Positions 8,472 to 16,959 of a stretch of 64,000 bases of DNA are shown one piece after another. The notes beneath the pieces are model-generated. The model was not told where the DNA came from. It saw nothing but the letters and a program-made list of their open reading frames with translations, and made no database searches. Where the stretch lies: NCBI RefSeq assembly GCF_007827695.1, contig NZ_VITA01000002.1:310001-374000 (forward strand), read 5' to 3'. The stretch's first letter is position 1. Each line of letters starts with the position of its first letter. The stretch comes from Sinorhizobium medicae (GTDB lineage Bacteria > Pseudomonadota > Alphaproteobacteria > Rhizobiales > Rhizobiaceae). Both the position numbers and the translations under genes were made by a program.

Positions 8472-9401
8472 TTACTTAAGGTGACGTTCCAGAACAGGCA
8501 CGCACATGTCCAGATCGTGCGAGGCCAGATGAGCGTAGCGCATCGTCATCTCGAGCGTCTGATGGCCAAGCCACATCTGAACGCGCCTGAGATCGATGCC
8601 GCCCCTCACCAGGCGGGAGGCGCAGGTATGCCGCAGAATATGGGGAACAATGTCCTCTTCGTCGCCGAGCCCCGCATCGACCTTTGCTGCATTCCAGATT
8701 GCGCGAAACTTCTGCTGATCGATTCTCGAAAACGGCCCCGGAGACCTGTCCGCGACCTTCTTCAGCGCGTCCTTCGCTCTCAAGGTCAGGGGGACCGTGC
8801 GGCTACGCCCTGATTTCGTAACCCAGAACGTCGCCCGTCCCTCGTGAATATCGTTCCATTTGAGGTCGATGGCCTCGCCCAGGCGCGCACCGGTATCCAC
8901 CAGAAATATGGAAAGATACAGGTAGAGCTCCGAGCGGCTCGCTATTTCCCGGAACAGTACTTCTTCCTCGTCGGCCTCCAGAAAGCGCAGGCGTCCTGCT
9001 TTCTCTTTCTGGCGCTTGAATTCCGGCAGATTATGGATGTCCCCCATCTTGTACGCTTTCCGCAGCAACTTCCCCAGCGCCGCCATCTTCCGGTTGATGG
9101 TCGCGTTGCTGTTGCCGCGCTTGCGTAGCGCACCGACGATGCCGTCGAGCATTTCCTGCGAGAAGGTGGAGAAGCGCTTGCCGAGCAAGATCTCGTCAAG
9201 TTCCCCGATGAAGGCCTTCACATTGTATTTGTGCTTGCCCTCGTCCCACAGGATGTCGGCATAGCGCTGAAGCAGTTCGGCGAGCGTGGTCTCCTTCACC
9301 ACCCCCAGAGGGCCTTGCCGGCCGAAGGAATAATTGACCTCATATCCCAAGCCCATGCCCGGATATTCGAGGTCGTTCACCTGTTTTTCAGCTTCCGACA
9401 T
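8472..9401 (-). CDS. Tyrosine recombinase / phage-type integrase
   Basis: A 309-residue site-specific recombinase starting MSEAEKQVNDLEYPGMGLGY. A SAM-like DNA-binding domain (about 35-130) precedes the catalytic domain, in which all expected residues are visible: R173 in TGARLGEAIDL, K196 in VTKSGRSRTVPL, H254 and R257 in HILRHTCASRL, H280 in LGHQTLEMT and the nucleophile Y289 in MRYAHL. It should be active. GGGAAGGAAA precedes the ATG at 9401; an in-frame extension to 9503 has no ribosome binding site. No excisionase, relaxase or phage gene accompanies it. It sits between two inverted porin copies. Confidence 0.9.
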   Translation of the reverse strand: MSEAEKQVNDLEYPGMGLGYEVNYSFGRQGPLGVVKETTLAELLQRYADILWDEGKHKYNVKAFIGELDEILLGKRFSTFSQEMLDGIVGALRKRGNSNATINRKMAALGKLLRKAYKMGDIHNLPEFKRQKEKAGRLRFLEADEEEVLFREIASRSELYLYLSIFLVDTGARLGEAIDLKWNDIHEGRATFWVTKSGRSRTVPLTLRAKDALKKVADRSPGPFSRIDQQKFRAIWNAAKVDAGLGDEEDIVPHILRHTCASRLVRGGIDLRRVQMWLGHQTLEMTMRYAHLASHDLDMCVPVLERHLK

Positions 9402-9524
9402 AACGTTTGCCGTTTCCTTCCCATTCTCCGTGAACGAGCCAAGAAACCACTGGCAATCAAACCAGTGCTTATAGTCAAACAACTCAACGCCTTGGCGGCG
9501 CATATGCGTTGCGGAACAGCAACA

Positions 9525-9554
9525 GCCCGCAGCTCAATTTCTCGAGCTGCGGGC
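9525..9554 (-). terminator. Hairpin after porin copy 2
   Basis: Arms GCCCGCAGCTC (9525-9535) and GAGCTGCGGGC (9544-9554) pair perfectly over 11 bp around an 8-base loop. It begins 24 bases beyond the stop of the minus-strand porin. The run after the stem on the minus strand (TGTTGCTGTT) is only partly T-rich. It separates the porin from the recombinase gene read in the same direction. Confidence 0.75.
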
Positions 9555-9578
9555 GTTCTTGAACCTGACTAGGTCAGA

Positions 9579-10637
9579 TTAGAAATCCCGCTGCAGGCGG
9601 AGGAAGCCGCTGACATAGTCAGGCTCATCGCTTGCATCGGTGTAGTTGATCGCAAAGCGCGTAGCGAGGCCTTCCGTGATGTCGTAGTCGGTCGTGAGAC
9701 CAACGCGCCACTGTTCTTCGCTCGCGTCGAAGCGGCCACCCCTGTTGAGAGCATCCCAATACTGGGCGCCGGGCGTGATAGCGAACTTCTCGTTGACGTT
9801 GAAGCGATACGAAGCAGCAACGGTCCACTCGGAGTCAGCCCAGTAAGCGTTCGGATCGGACGCCCAGATACCGGCAAGCTGGAAGGTGCCCGGACCGGCA
9901 TCTGCGGAGAGCAGGGCGCGGATTGCACCTTCTTCAACTTCGGTGTCGAAACCGCCGAGCAGATCGAAGCTTACGCCGCCGAGCGATGCGGAAACGATAC
10001 CTTCTACACCGATGCCGTTGGCCTTGGTGGTCGTAGCTTCGAGTTCGTCGACTGCAAGACCGGCCTGGAACGTGCCACCGTCATAGATGTAGGCGAGCGA
10101 GTTGAATTCGGTGTTTTCGCCGATCGAGTCGGTTTCACCGTTCAGACCCTTATCCCACCAGCTGTAGAAGAAGCCGGCCTTCAGGCCGCCGAGCTGGACA
10201 TAGGCTTCGTCGACGTCGATCATGCTGTCGCCGTCGTCGGAATCGTTGTCAGCATTGAACTCGGCAGCGAAAAAGCCGGTGAGCGTGCCGTATTCGGTAT
10301 CGCTCTTGGCGTCGAACGACAGGTAGGCACGGGAGAACATGTCCCAGTCCGATGTGGATTGCGCATCGGGTCTGCCGTCGCCGTCGCGGTCATCTTCGGC
10401 ATTCCAGCGGCTGTCGGCTTCGTCACGACCGAACGAACCCTGAACGCGGACGAAACCGCCGATCTTGAGGCAGGTTTCAGTGCCGGGGATGTAGAAATAA
10501 CCGGTGCCGAAAGCGTCGCAAACGCGAACGTATTCCATGGGCTCCGGCTCGGCAGCGATAATGGCGTCGGCAGCCTGAGCGCCGGATACTGCCGCGAGAG
10601 CGGCAGCCGAGCCGAGAAGAAGGCTCTTGATGTTCAT
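9579..10637 (-). CDS. Outer-membrane porin, copy 2 (Omp2/RopA type)
   Basis: A 352-residue porin with the same signal peptide as copy 1 (MNIKSLLLGSAAALAAVSGA) and the same mature start through GTETCLKI, differing G for S at the next residue. It ends RLQRDF. Relative to copy 1 it carries a longer loop, WNAEDDRDGDGRPDAQSTSD, in which DRDGDGRPD (10365-10391) fits the DxDxDGxxD calcium-binding pattern. The start at 10637 has GGAGGTCAGAA before it, shared with copy 1; the reading frame extending to 10796 is leader. Outer-membrane diffusion channel by family; specificity not predictable. Confidence 0.93.
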   Translation of the reverse strand: MNIKSLLLGSAAALAAVSGAQAADAIIAAEPEPMEYVRVCDAFGTGYFYIPGTETCLKIGGFVRVQGSFGRDEADSRWNAEDDRDGDGRPDAQSTSDWDMFSRAYLSFDAKSDTEYGTLTGFFAAEFNADNDSDDGDSMIDVDEAYVQLGGLKAGFFYSWWDKGLNGETDSIGENTEFNSLAYIYDGGTFQAGLAVDELEATTTKANGIGVEGIVSASLGGVSFDLLGGFDTEVEEGAIRALLSADAGPGTFQLAGIWASDPNAYWADSEWTVAASYRFNVNEKFAITPGAQYWDALNRGGRFDASEEQWRVGLTTDYDITEGLATRFAINYTDASDEPDYVSGFLRLQRDF

Positions 10638-10774
10638 TTCTGACCTCCAGTCAGTCGTGGGAAACAATTCCCATTGATCGTCGATCGAAGGAGGTCGGCT
10701 ATCGAGGTTACGCAGCGTTGGGCAGGGTTGGGAGGAGACCGGAAAGGATCGGGCGGAACGCCACAGGTTCGGGG

Positions 10775-10805
10775 AGCGTTTCAGTGCCACGAACACTGAA
10801 ACGCT
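10775..10805. terminator. 12-bp perfect hairpin between BA14K gene and porin copy 2
   Basis: AGCGTTTCAGTG (10775-10786) and CACTGAAACGCT (10794-10805) pair perfectly around a 7-base loop. It lies 43 bases past the stop of the minus-strand BA14K gene, so it may end that transcript; there is no T-run. It resembles short inverted repeats seen elsewhere in rhizobial intergenic DNA. Confidence 0.5.
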
Positions 10806-10847
10806 TCATCGGGTTAGGGAAAGCCGTTACGCGGTTCGGGAGGTGCT

Positions 10848-11333
10848 TCAGCTATACGGCGAATAGCACTGGCGCCGCGGGCCGTTATAGGGCTGAAACG
10901 TGTTGTCCCAGGCGCGATACGAACGGTAGCGAGAATAGCACCATTCTACATGCGCGTTGCCGCCGCCCTGATATTGCGGCGTGACGTATCTTGGCTGACT
11001 GAGAACACCGCCGACAATAGCGCCGGTGGCCAGGCCACCGAAGAACGCGCCGATATCATCGTCGTCGTCATCGTGATAATAGCGGCGGTGGTGGTAACGG
11101 TTGCGATAGTTGCGGTGTCCGCGATAGCTATCCCTGTCACCGCGCCAGCGCCCCATGCGCGGGCAGCCGACACCCGGGCAGCGCGCTCTGTCGGGAAACT
11201 GTGCAAGCTGCACGTCCGCAGCCTGCGGTTTGGGTGCGGGGGCGAGTGGAAATGCCTCTGCGGGCGGAACGCTGCTGACCGCAGTAGCCAGCGAGAGGGC
11301 AACAATTGCTAAAGTCTTCATCGGCTTCACCAT
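10848..11333 (-). CDS. BA14K-family secreted protein
   Basis: A 161-residue protein with a signal peptide ([20 protein letters not shown], cleavage near AEA-FPL). The C-terminal module [20 protein letters not shown] followed by [14 protein letters not shown] is the BA14K signature (Brucella immunoreactive 14-kDa lectin-like protein). Before it lie a basic, tyrosine-rich stretch, a run of six aspartates and a glycine-rich hydrophobic segment ([17 protein letters not shown]) that may associate with a membrane. Extracytoplasmic, possibly carbohydrate-binding; role in rhizobia not established. Confidence 0.88.
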   Translation of the reverse strand: MVKPMKTLAIVALSLATAVSSVPPAEAFPLAPAPKPQAADVQLAQFPDRARCPGVGCPRMGRWRGDRDSYRGHRNYRNRYHHRRYYHDDDDDDIGAFFGGLATGAIVGGVLSQPRYVTPQYQGGGNAHVEWCYSRYRSYRAWDNTFQPYNGPRRQCYSPYS

Positions 11334-11491
11334 TTCCGCTTAGGAGACGAAATCCCTTCGATAATGGAAATGGTTGAAAGCGGCATTTGTGCCGGGTGCG
11401 CGGAGTGATCACGACGATTTGATCGCAGTCTCCCGGCGGCTTGCCCCATCTGCACGATGGGCAGGGCTGGCACTGGCCGCCATGTCGTAAT

Positions 11492-13597
11492 CTAGGGCGC
11501 CTCTCGCCCTATCCTCAAATCCGAGACGATATCCGTCTCCTGTCCGAGACGCGACTTGTAGACCTGATAGTTTTCCATGACGCGCTGGACATAGTTGCGC
11601 GTTTCCTCGAAGGGGATGCGCTCGATCCAGTCGACGACCTCGTCGATGGGCTTGCCGCGCGGATCGCCATAGCGGGCGAGCCAATCAGGGACGCGGCGCG
11701 GGCCGGCATTGTACGCGATGAAGGTGAGAATGTAGGACCCGCCGAAGCTGTCGATCTGCTCGCCGAGATAATGGGCCCCAAGCGTCGCATTGTAGCCGGC
11801 ATCGCTCGTCAGGCGGTCCTTCGAATAGGCAAGACCATAACGATTAGCGACCCCCTTGGCCGTGCCGGGAAGCAGCTGCAGAAGACCGCGGGCATTCGCC
11901 ACCGAAATCGCCGCCGGGTTGAAAGCGCTTTCCTGGCGGGCGATGGCATAGGCGAGCGCCTTGCCGGCACCGTCGATGTCCGCACTCGGTGGGATGACTC
12001 CGATCGGAAAGGCGAGTGCCGCCACCTCTATGCCGCGGCCGAAGGCAATCTTGCCGATCTGCAGCGAGAGCTGGTGATTGCCCGCCTTTTCGGCTCGTGC
12101 CGCAAGGATCGCAAGCTCGCCGGGACTGGTCAATTCTTCGGCAAGGGCGCGATACAGGCTCTCGGCACGCCAGCCATGGCCGGCCGCTTCGAGCCGGCCG
12201 ATCGCCTTTACCGCCTCGCGGCCTTCCAGGCGGATGTGGTCTTCTTGCGTCGGCGAAGGGTAGCTCATGTCGAGCTTCGAGTGGCCGAGTCGCGCAGCGG
12301 CGAGTTGGCCGTAAAAGGTCGCCGAATAGCGCGCCGCATTGTTGAAATATTCCCGCGCGTCGCCGGGCCCGCCCGCCTCGGCCGCTCGCCCCAACCAGTA
12401 CCAGGCGCGCGAGGCGGAGATCGGACGGCTCGATGCATCAAGAATCTTGCGAAAGTGCCGTGCGGCCGTTTCGGCCTCCTCGAGGCCGCGAAGCGCATAC
12501 CAGCCTGCATGGAATTCCGCGTCCACGAGGTCCGTAGCGCGCCTTGCTGCGTGGTTGGCAGCAATGCGGTAAGCTCCGCGAAAGTCGCCACTGTCGAGCA
12601 GACCGCGGCTGACGATACGCTGCTCGACCCACCATTCTCCCGGATTGACGAGCGCGGTGTCGTCCTTCGGCATCTGATCAAGAAGCTCAGCCGCTTCGGC
12701 ATATTTCTGCCGCTTGCGCAAATGTTCGATGCGAATGAAGAGGTAGGCCGGCTGGCTGCGCCAGGAGGGATCAACGGCGTCTATGAGGGAGGCTGCGTTG
12801 CTGCCGTCGCGAATGACTGCAGCCCAGGCGCGGAACAGGGATTGCGCCCTGCCGAGCGTGCCGAACCGTTCGGCTTGGTCCACGCGAGCGCGGTAGAGAA
12901 GCATCTCCATCCTCCGCCTGTGGTCCTCCGCCGTCAGCAAATGTGAAAATTCGGAGAGAATTTTCGTTTCGGTTTCCTTGTCCAGAATTTCGTTCAGCCA
13001 GAACGCGCGCAGTTGCGTGGCTGCAGACGAGGTCCGCCCCTGCGCCACGAGCGCTCGCGCAAGAGCAATCGCCCCTTCCGTTGTCTCCGGGCGGGTCGCG
13101 CCGAAGGCTGCGACCACGTCGGCCGGCGGCGGGCTCTCGCGGTAAAGGGCACGTTCCGAATGGGCGCGGAGCGATTTCAACCCCGGCCAGCCCCCGAGTT
13201 CTCCTTGTGCAGCGGCAATGTCGTAGGACGGGATGCCTTTCTGTCCGGAAACGGCGATGGCCCAGGCGAGGATATGGCGGTCGAGAGTCCCCGCGGGCAT
13301 GCGGTCGCGAATGGCGATCGCCCTTGCGGGCTGACGGTCCGAGAGGGCATCAAGACCGCTTTTTAGATCTGCGACGCGGGGCACTGCGGCGATTGTGTTT
13401 TCGCCTGCAATCGGGCGAGCAGACGCGCCGGCTGGCTCAGGTCTGCCGGCCGGTAGGGGGATGGGCCCCTCGGCAGCGTTGGCCGAAAGACCGAGCATAC
13501 CCGCTGCGAGCATGGCAGCGACCGGCAGAATGACCGTTCCGCGTATCAAGAGCCCTCTGATCCCCTGTCCCCGTTTCGCCGATCCTTTAAAGCCCAT
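11492..13597 (-). CDS. Soluble lytic murein transglycosylase
   Basis: About 701 residues from the ATG at 13597. An N-terminal hydrophobic segment (LLIRGTVILPVAAMLAAGML) acts as signal peptide or anchor; a long helical superhelix region follows, then the catalytic SLT domain: AYAIARQESAFNPAAISVAN with the general-acid glutamate in RQES, ARGLLQLLPGTAKGVANRYG, and FIAYNAGPRRVPDWL. Such enzymes cleave peptidoglycan glycan strands to 1,6-anhydromuropeptides in the periplasm. The frame is open to 13750, but the extra residues look like leader; no strong ribosome binding site decides the start. Confidence 0.9.
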   Translation of the reverse strand: MGFKGSAKRGQGIRGLLIRGTVILPVAAMLAAGMLGLSANAAEGPIPLPAGRPEPAGASARPIAGENTIAAVPRVADLKSGLDALSDRQPARAIAIRDRMPAGTLDRHILAWAIAVSGQKGIPSYDIAAAQGELGGWPGLKSLRAHSERALYRESPPPADVVAAFGATRPETTEGAIALARALVAQGRTSSAATQLRAFWLNEILDKETETKILSEFSHLLTAEDHRRRMEMLLYRARVDQAERFGTLGRAQSLFRAWAAVIRDGSNAASLIDAVDPSWRSQPAYLFIRIEHLRKRQKYAEAAELLDQMPKDDTALVNPGEWWVEQRIVSRGLLDSGDFRGAYRIAANHAARRATDLVDAEFHAGWYALRGLEEAETAARHFRKILDASSRPISASRAWYWLGRAAEAGGPGDAREYFNNAARYSATFYGQLAAARLGHSKLDMSYPSPTQEDHIRLEGREAVKAIGRLEAAGHGWRAESLYRALAEELTSPGELAILAARAEKAGNHQLSLQIGKIAFGRGIEVAALAFPIGVIPPSADIDGAGKALAYAIARQESAFNPAAISVANARGLLQLLPGTAKGVANRYGLAYSKDRLTSDAGYNATLGAHYLGEQIDSFGGSYILTFIAYNAGPRRVPDWLARYGDPRGKPIDEVVDWIERIPFEETRNYVQRVMENYQVYKSRLGQETDIVSDLRIGREAP

Positions 13598-13840
13598 CGG
13601 GGGCGATAACCGGTCGCGTTTGCCGCACCGTCTGGTCGCGAGCGCCCGGGCGATTGCTCCAGAGAAGCGGCCGATCGCTACGGTGCTGGCCGGGCGGCGA
13701 TGCGCCGAACCGAGAGCGAAATGCACTCTCACGGCGCTTGCCGCAGCCACGGCACATGATTATGGTGCGGCAGTTTTTTAACCGTCGATTGCGGCCAAAG
13801 CGTGAGCGCATTTTGCGCTGCTGGTCGTCAGGAGTTGTGC

Positions 13841-14725
13841 ATGTTCAAGGGTTCCATTCCCGCACTCGTAACGCCGTTCACCGCTGCAGGCTCGGTCGAT
13901 GCGGATAGTTTCGTCGCGCATGTGGAGTGGCAGATAAAAGAGGGGAGCCACGGACTTGTGCCCGTGGGCACGACGGGTGAATCGCCGACACTCTCCCATG
14001 ACGAGCACAAGAAAGTAGTCGAACTTTGTGTCGAGGCATCGGCGCGGCGCGTGCCGGTCATCGCCGGTGCAGGCTCCAACAATACGATCGAGGCGGTCGA
14101 CTTTGCGCAGCACGCGGAAAAGGCCGGCGCGGATGCCATCCTCGTCGTCACGCCCTATTACAACAAGCCGACACAGAAGGGGCTCTTCGCCCACTTCGCC
14201 GCGATCGCAGAAAGTGTGAAGCTGCCGATCGTCATTTATAATATTCCGGGCCGTTCGGTCGTCGACATGAGCGTCGAGACCATGGCGGCGCTCGCAAAGG
14301 CACATCCGACGATTATCGGGGTCAAGGATGCGACCGGTAAAATCGAGAGGGTCTCCGAGCAGCGGATGGCATGCGGCAAGGCTTTCGTCCAGCTTTCGGG
14401 AGAGGACGCAACTGCGCTCGGCTTCAATGCGCATGGCGGCGTCGGTTGCATCTCCGTTACCGCCAATGTCGCGCCGCGACTGTGCGCCGAGTTTCAGGAG
14501 GCAACCCTTGCCGCCGACTTTGGCAAGGCATTGGAGTACCAGGACAAATTGATGCCCCTTCACAAGGCGATCTTTCTGGAGCCGGGCGTCTGCGGCGCAA
14601 AATATGCGCTGAACCGCCTCGGAAGGATGAACCGTGATGTTCGTTCGCCGCTGTTGTCGGCGCTTGAACCCGCGACGGAATCGGCAATCGACGCGGCGCT
14701 CAGGCATGCAGGACTGATGAACTGA
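13841..14725 (+). CDS. dapA: 4-hydroxy-tetrahydrodipicolinate synthase
   Basis: A 294-residue TIM-barrel enzyme that condenses pyruvate with aspartate semialdehyde in the lysine/diaminopimelate pathway. Visible signatures are [11 protein letters not shown] (41-51), YYNKPTQKG (106-114), Y133 in VIYNIPGR and the Schiff-base lysine K162 in GVKDATG. The start at 13841 follows CAGGAGTTGTGC. Its stop overlaps the smpB start by one base (TGATG), so the two are translationally coupled. Confidence 0.97.
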   Translation: MFKGSIPALVTPFTAAGSVDADSFVAHVEWQIKEGSHGLVPVGTTGESPTLSHDEHKKVVELCVEASARRVPVIAGAGSNNTIEAVDFAQHAEKAGADAILVVTPYYNKPTQKGLFAHFAAIAESVKLPIVIYNIPGRSVVDMSVETMAALAKAHPTIIGVKDATGKIERVSEQRMACGKAFVQLSGEDATALGFNAHGGVGCISVTANVAPRLCAEFQEATLAADFGKALEYQDKLMPLHKAIFLEPGVCGAKYALNRLGRMNRDVRSPLLSALEPATESAIDAALRHAGLMN

Positions 14726-15204
14726 TGGCACCGAAAGGCAGCGAACGGACGGTCAAAAAGGTCGTCGCGGAAAACCGGAAGGCCCGCTTCAACTACGAGA
14801 TCGTGGATACCTACGAGGCCGGGCTGGTGCTGACCGGCACGGAGGTCAAGTCGTTGCGCGAGGGAAAAGCCAATATTGCCGAATCATACGCGACCGACGA
14901 AGGCGGCGAGATCTGGCTCATCAACTCCTATCTCCCGGAATATCTGCAGGCGAACCGCTTCAACCACGAGACGCGCAGGCGTCGCAAGTTGCTCCTTTCG
15001 AGGAGGGAAGTGAACCGTCTGCAGGGCGCCGTGAACCGCGAAGGCATGTCGCTGATACCGCTTCGCATCTATTTCAACGAGCGGGGGCGGGCCAAGCTGG
15101 AATTGGCGCTCGGCAAGGGCAAGAAGCTCCACGACAAGCGCGAGACTTCCAAGGAACGCGACTGGAACCGACAGAAGAACCGGCTGCTCAAGGAACGCGG
15201 CTGA
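14725..15204 (+). CDS. smpB: SsrA-binding protein SmpB
   Basis: A 159-residue basic protein that binds tmRNA and brings it to stalled ribosomes in trans-translation. [20 protein letters not shown] then [15 protein letters not shown] is the family opening, and the C-terminal tail [15 protein letters not shown] is the helix that enters the empty mRNA channel. Overlaps dapA by one base. The tmRNA gene is not in this window. Confidence 0.97.
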   Translation: MAPKGSERTVKKVVAENRKARFNYEIVDTYEAGLVLTGTEVKSLREGKANIAESYATDEGGEIWLINSYLPEYLQANRFNHETRRRRKLLLSRREVNRLQGAVNREGMSLIPLRIYFNERGRAKLELALGKGKKLHDKRETSKERDWNRQKNRLLKERG

Positions 15205-15327
15205 GTTTCGTCGAGATCAGATTGGCTCTCATCCGCCTGCCGGCCCTTACTCCGCCGCGGGCGGGCGAAGGGAAAAGCGGCATGCCGGATCTCTCTGATC
15301 AGCGGTCAAGAGTGGTTGGGTCTCATT

Positions 15328-15370
15328 CCTTCTCCCCGCTGCGGGGAGAAGGTCGCAGCAGCGGGACGAG
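15328..15370 (+). repeat. Palindromic mosaic repeat (RIME-like), copy 1
   Basis: CCTTCTCCCCGC and GCGGGGAGAAGG form a 12-bp inverted repeat at 15328-15352, followed by TCGCAGCAGCGGGACGAG. A related copy lacking the left arm lies at 26291-26330. The sequence resembles the Rhizobium-specific intergenic mosaic elements. It lies between smpB (+) and the NYN gene (-), where it could also weaken read-through. Confidence 0.65.
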
Positions 15371-15400
15371 GGGGCAGAGGCCGGCCCGTTTCGAGGTGCT

Positions 15401-15979
15401 CTAAAGCTCGACGTCGTCGGAGACCGGCTCGACGGGACGCTGAACGCGTTCTGACGGTTCGCGGCCGATTTCGGCTCTGAGAGAGGCGAGATCGATGAAG
15501 TGGTCGGCCTGGCGGCGCAGGTCGTCGGCGATCATGGGGGGCTGGGTCGCCATCGTGGAAACCACGGAAACCTTGCGGCCCTTACGCTGGAGCGCTTCCA
15601 CGAGCGTGGTGAAATCGCCATCGCCGGAAAAGATCACCAGGTGATCGACCGATTCGGATTGCTCCATGGCATCGATCGCCAGTTCGATGTCCATATTGCC
15701 CTTGATCTTGCGGCGACCGAGCGAGTCGGTGAATTCCTTGGCGGGCTTGGTCACGACCTTGTAGCCGTTATAGTCCAGCCAGTCGATCAGCGGGCGGATC
15801 GACGAATATTCCTGATCCTCGATCAACGCGGTGTAGTAGTAGGCGCGCAGCAGGTAGCCGCGTTTCTGGAATGCCTTGAGCAGCTTGCGATAGTCGATGT
15901 CGAAGCCCAGGCTCTTCGACGCGGCGTAGAGATTGGCCCCATCGATGAAAAGAGCGATTTTCTCGCGAGGATCGAACAT
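15401..15979 (-). CDS. NYN-domain (LabA/DUF88) protein
   Basis: A 192-residue protein starting MFDPREKIALFIDGANLYAA. FIDGANLY, the conserved DIELAIDAM region and VIFSGDGDFTTLVEALQRKG are the acidic motifs of the NYN (PIN-like) nuclease fold, found in LabA-type proteins with presumed metal-dependent RNase activity. The C-terminal tail is proline- and acid-rich. AAGGAAGTA sets the start at 15979 (or the adjoining ATG at 15982). Substrate unknown. Confidence 0.88.
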   Translation of the reverse strand: MFDPREKIALFIDGANLYAASKSLGFDIDYRKLLKAFQKRGYLLRAYYYTALIEDQEYSSIRPLIDWLDYNGYKVVTKPAKEFTDSLGRRKIKGNMDIELAIDAMEQSESVDHLVIFSGDGDFTTLVEALQRKGRKVSVVSTMATQPPMIADDLRRQADHFIDLASLRAEIGREPSERVQRPVEPVSDDVEL

Positions 15980-16450
15980 CATTACTTCCTTTTTCCGTAC
16001 CCTGCACAGTGACCGGACCAACCTCGCGGAGCGGCACGCATAAAAACGGCGAATTACATTAAAGCTCACTTATCTGCAAATAATGTGGTCATGCCAACGC
16101 ATTATTCCAACCGGGGCGCGGCGCCTATAGCTAGTTTTAGCAGTTGCTGCAGTTCGTCCACATTTTCAAGCCGTGATTGTTGCTGACTAAGTGCTCAAAA
16201 ATATCACCAGATACAGGCAATGTCTGTGGGTGGCAGCAGCGTCCGCAGATGCGGCATTTTACCATGCTAACCCCGATCATGTGAGCCGCATGCAGGAAAA
16301 ACTTGAACTTATGTTGTTTTAATTGTATCGGACGCCTAATTCCAGAAATCGGAGCTGATGGAACCGCATTTCAGCGGACGTTCCGGTTTCGCGTTGTTTA
16401 ACCTGCCGCGGCGATCGCCGCCGCATCTCTTAGTCGTAAAGGACAAGGCC
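15980..16450. other. Intergenic region before rpoZ
   Basis: About 470 bases between the divergent NYN and rpoZ genes. It is less GC-rich than the coding DNA; AT-rich patches at 16050-16085 and 16305-16330 (ATGTTGTTTTAATTGTA) are likely promoter zones for the two genes. CCGCAGATGCGG with following CATTTT at 16234-16250 could be a weak hairpin, so a small RNA is possible but not supported. No gene called. Confidence 0.4.
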
Positions 16451-16858
16451 ATGGCCCGCGTCACCGTCGAAGACTGCATCGACAAGGTCGAAAACCGTTT
16501 TGAACTCGTCCTTCTTGCCAGCCACCGCGCGCGCCTGGTGTCCCAGGGCGCACCGATCACGGTTGACCGCGACAACGACAAGAACCCGGTCGTTGCGCTG
16601 CGCGAGATCGCCGACGAGACCCTGTCGCCCGGCGATCTGAAGGAAGACCTTATCCATTCGTTGCAGAAGCACGTCGAGGTGGACGAGCCGGAACCCGATC
16701 CGGCGTCGCTGGTTCAGACGGAAGCGACACCTGCCTTCGCCGAAGCCGCCGAAGAGGAGGACCAGCCGGAAGCGCTGACCTTCGACCGCATGTCCGAAGA
16801 AGAACTGTTGGCCGGTATCGAAGGCCTCGTTCCTCCGGAAAAGAGCGACGACTACTGA
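16451..16858 (+). CDS. rpoZ: RNA polymerase omega subunit
   Basis: A 135-residue protein starting [20 protein letters not shown]. The core (residues 1-60, with [15 protein letters not shown] and [14 protein letters not shown]) is the standard omega fold that latches the beta-prime subunit; the acidic C-terminal extension rich in Glu/Pro is typical of alphaproteobacteria. AAAGGACAAGGCC precedes the start. It lies directly upstream of the ppGpp synthetase gene, a conserved linkage, but a terminator separates the two. Confidence 0.96.
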   Translation: MARVTVEDCIDKVENRFELVLLASHRARLVSQGAPITVDRDNDKNPVVALREIADETLSPGDLKEDLIHSLQKHVEVDEPEPDPASLVQTEATPAFAEAAEEEDQPEALTFDRMSEEELLAGIEGLVPPEKSDDY

Positions 16859-16898
16859 GATAGTTCCGGAACCATAGTTCCGACGCGTTATCGAAGCA

Positions 16899-16930
16899 GT
16901 GCGCCACTCGTGTGATTGGCGCACTTTTTT
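16899..16930 (+). terminator. Intrinsic terminator of rpoZ
   Basis: GTGCGCCA (16899-16906), a 10-base loop, TGGCGCAC (16917-16924) and TTTTTT. It ends 30 bases before the rsh start, so rsh either has a promoter overlapping this area or depends on read-through. Confidence 0.92.
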
Positions 16931-16959
16931 ATTTGCCTGATTTCAGGAGCCGTCAGCGG

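Noticed and set aside
9402-9503. N-terminal extension of the recombinase
   Set aside because: No ribosome binding site and atypical residues; the ATG at 9401 has GGGAAGGAAA upstream.
5331-10800. Complete genomic island or prophage at tRNA-Ser
   Set aside because: Only one recombinase and one odd gene are present; no structural, replication or transfer genes and no duplicated tRNA end seen. Left as a low-confidence finding.
16234-16250. Possible small-RNA terminator before rpoZ
   Set aside because: Stem of only four or five base pairs and a short T-run; not enough to call an RNA.
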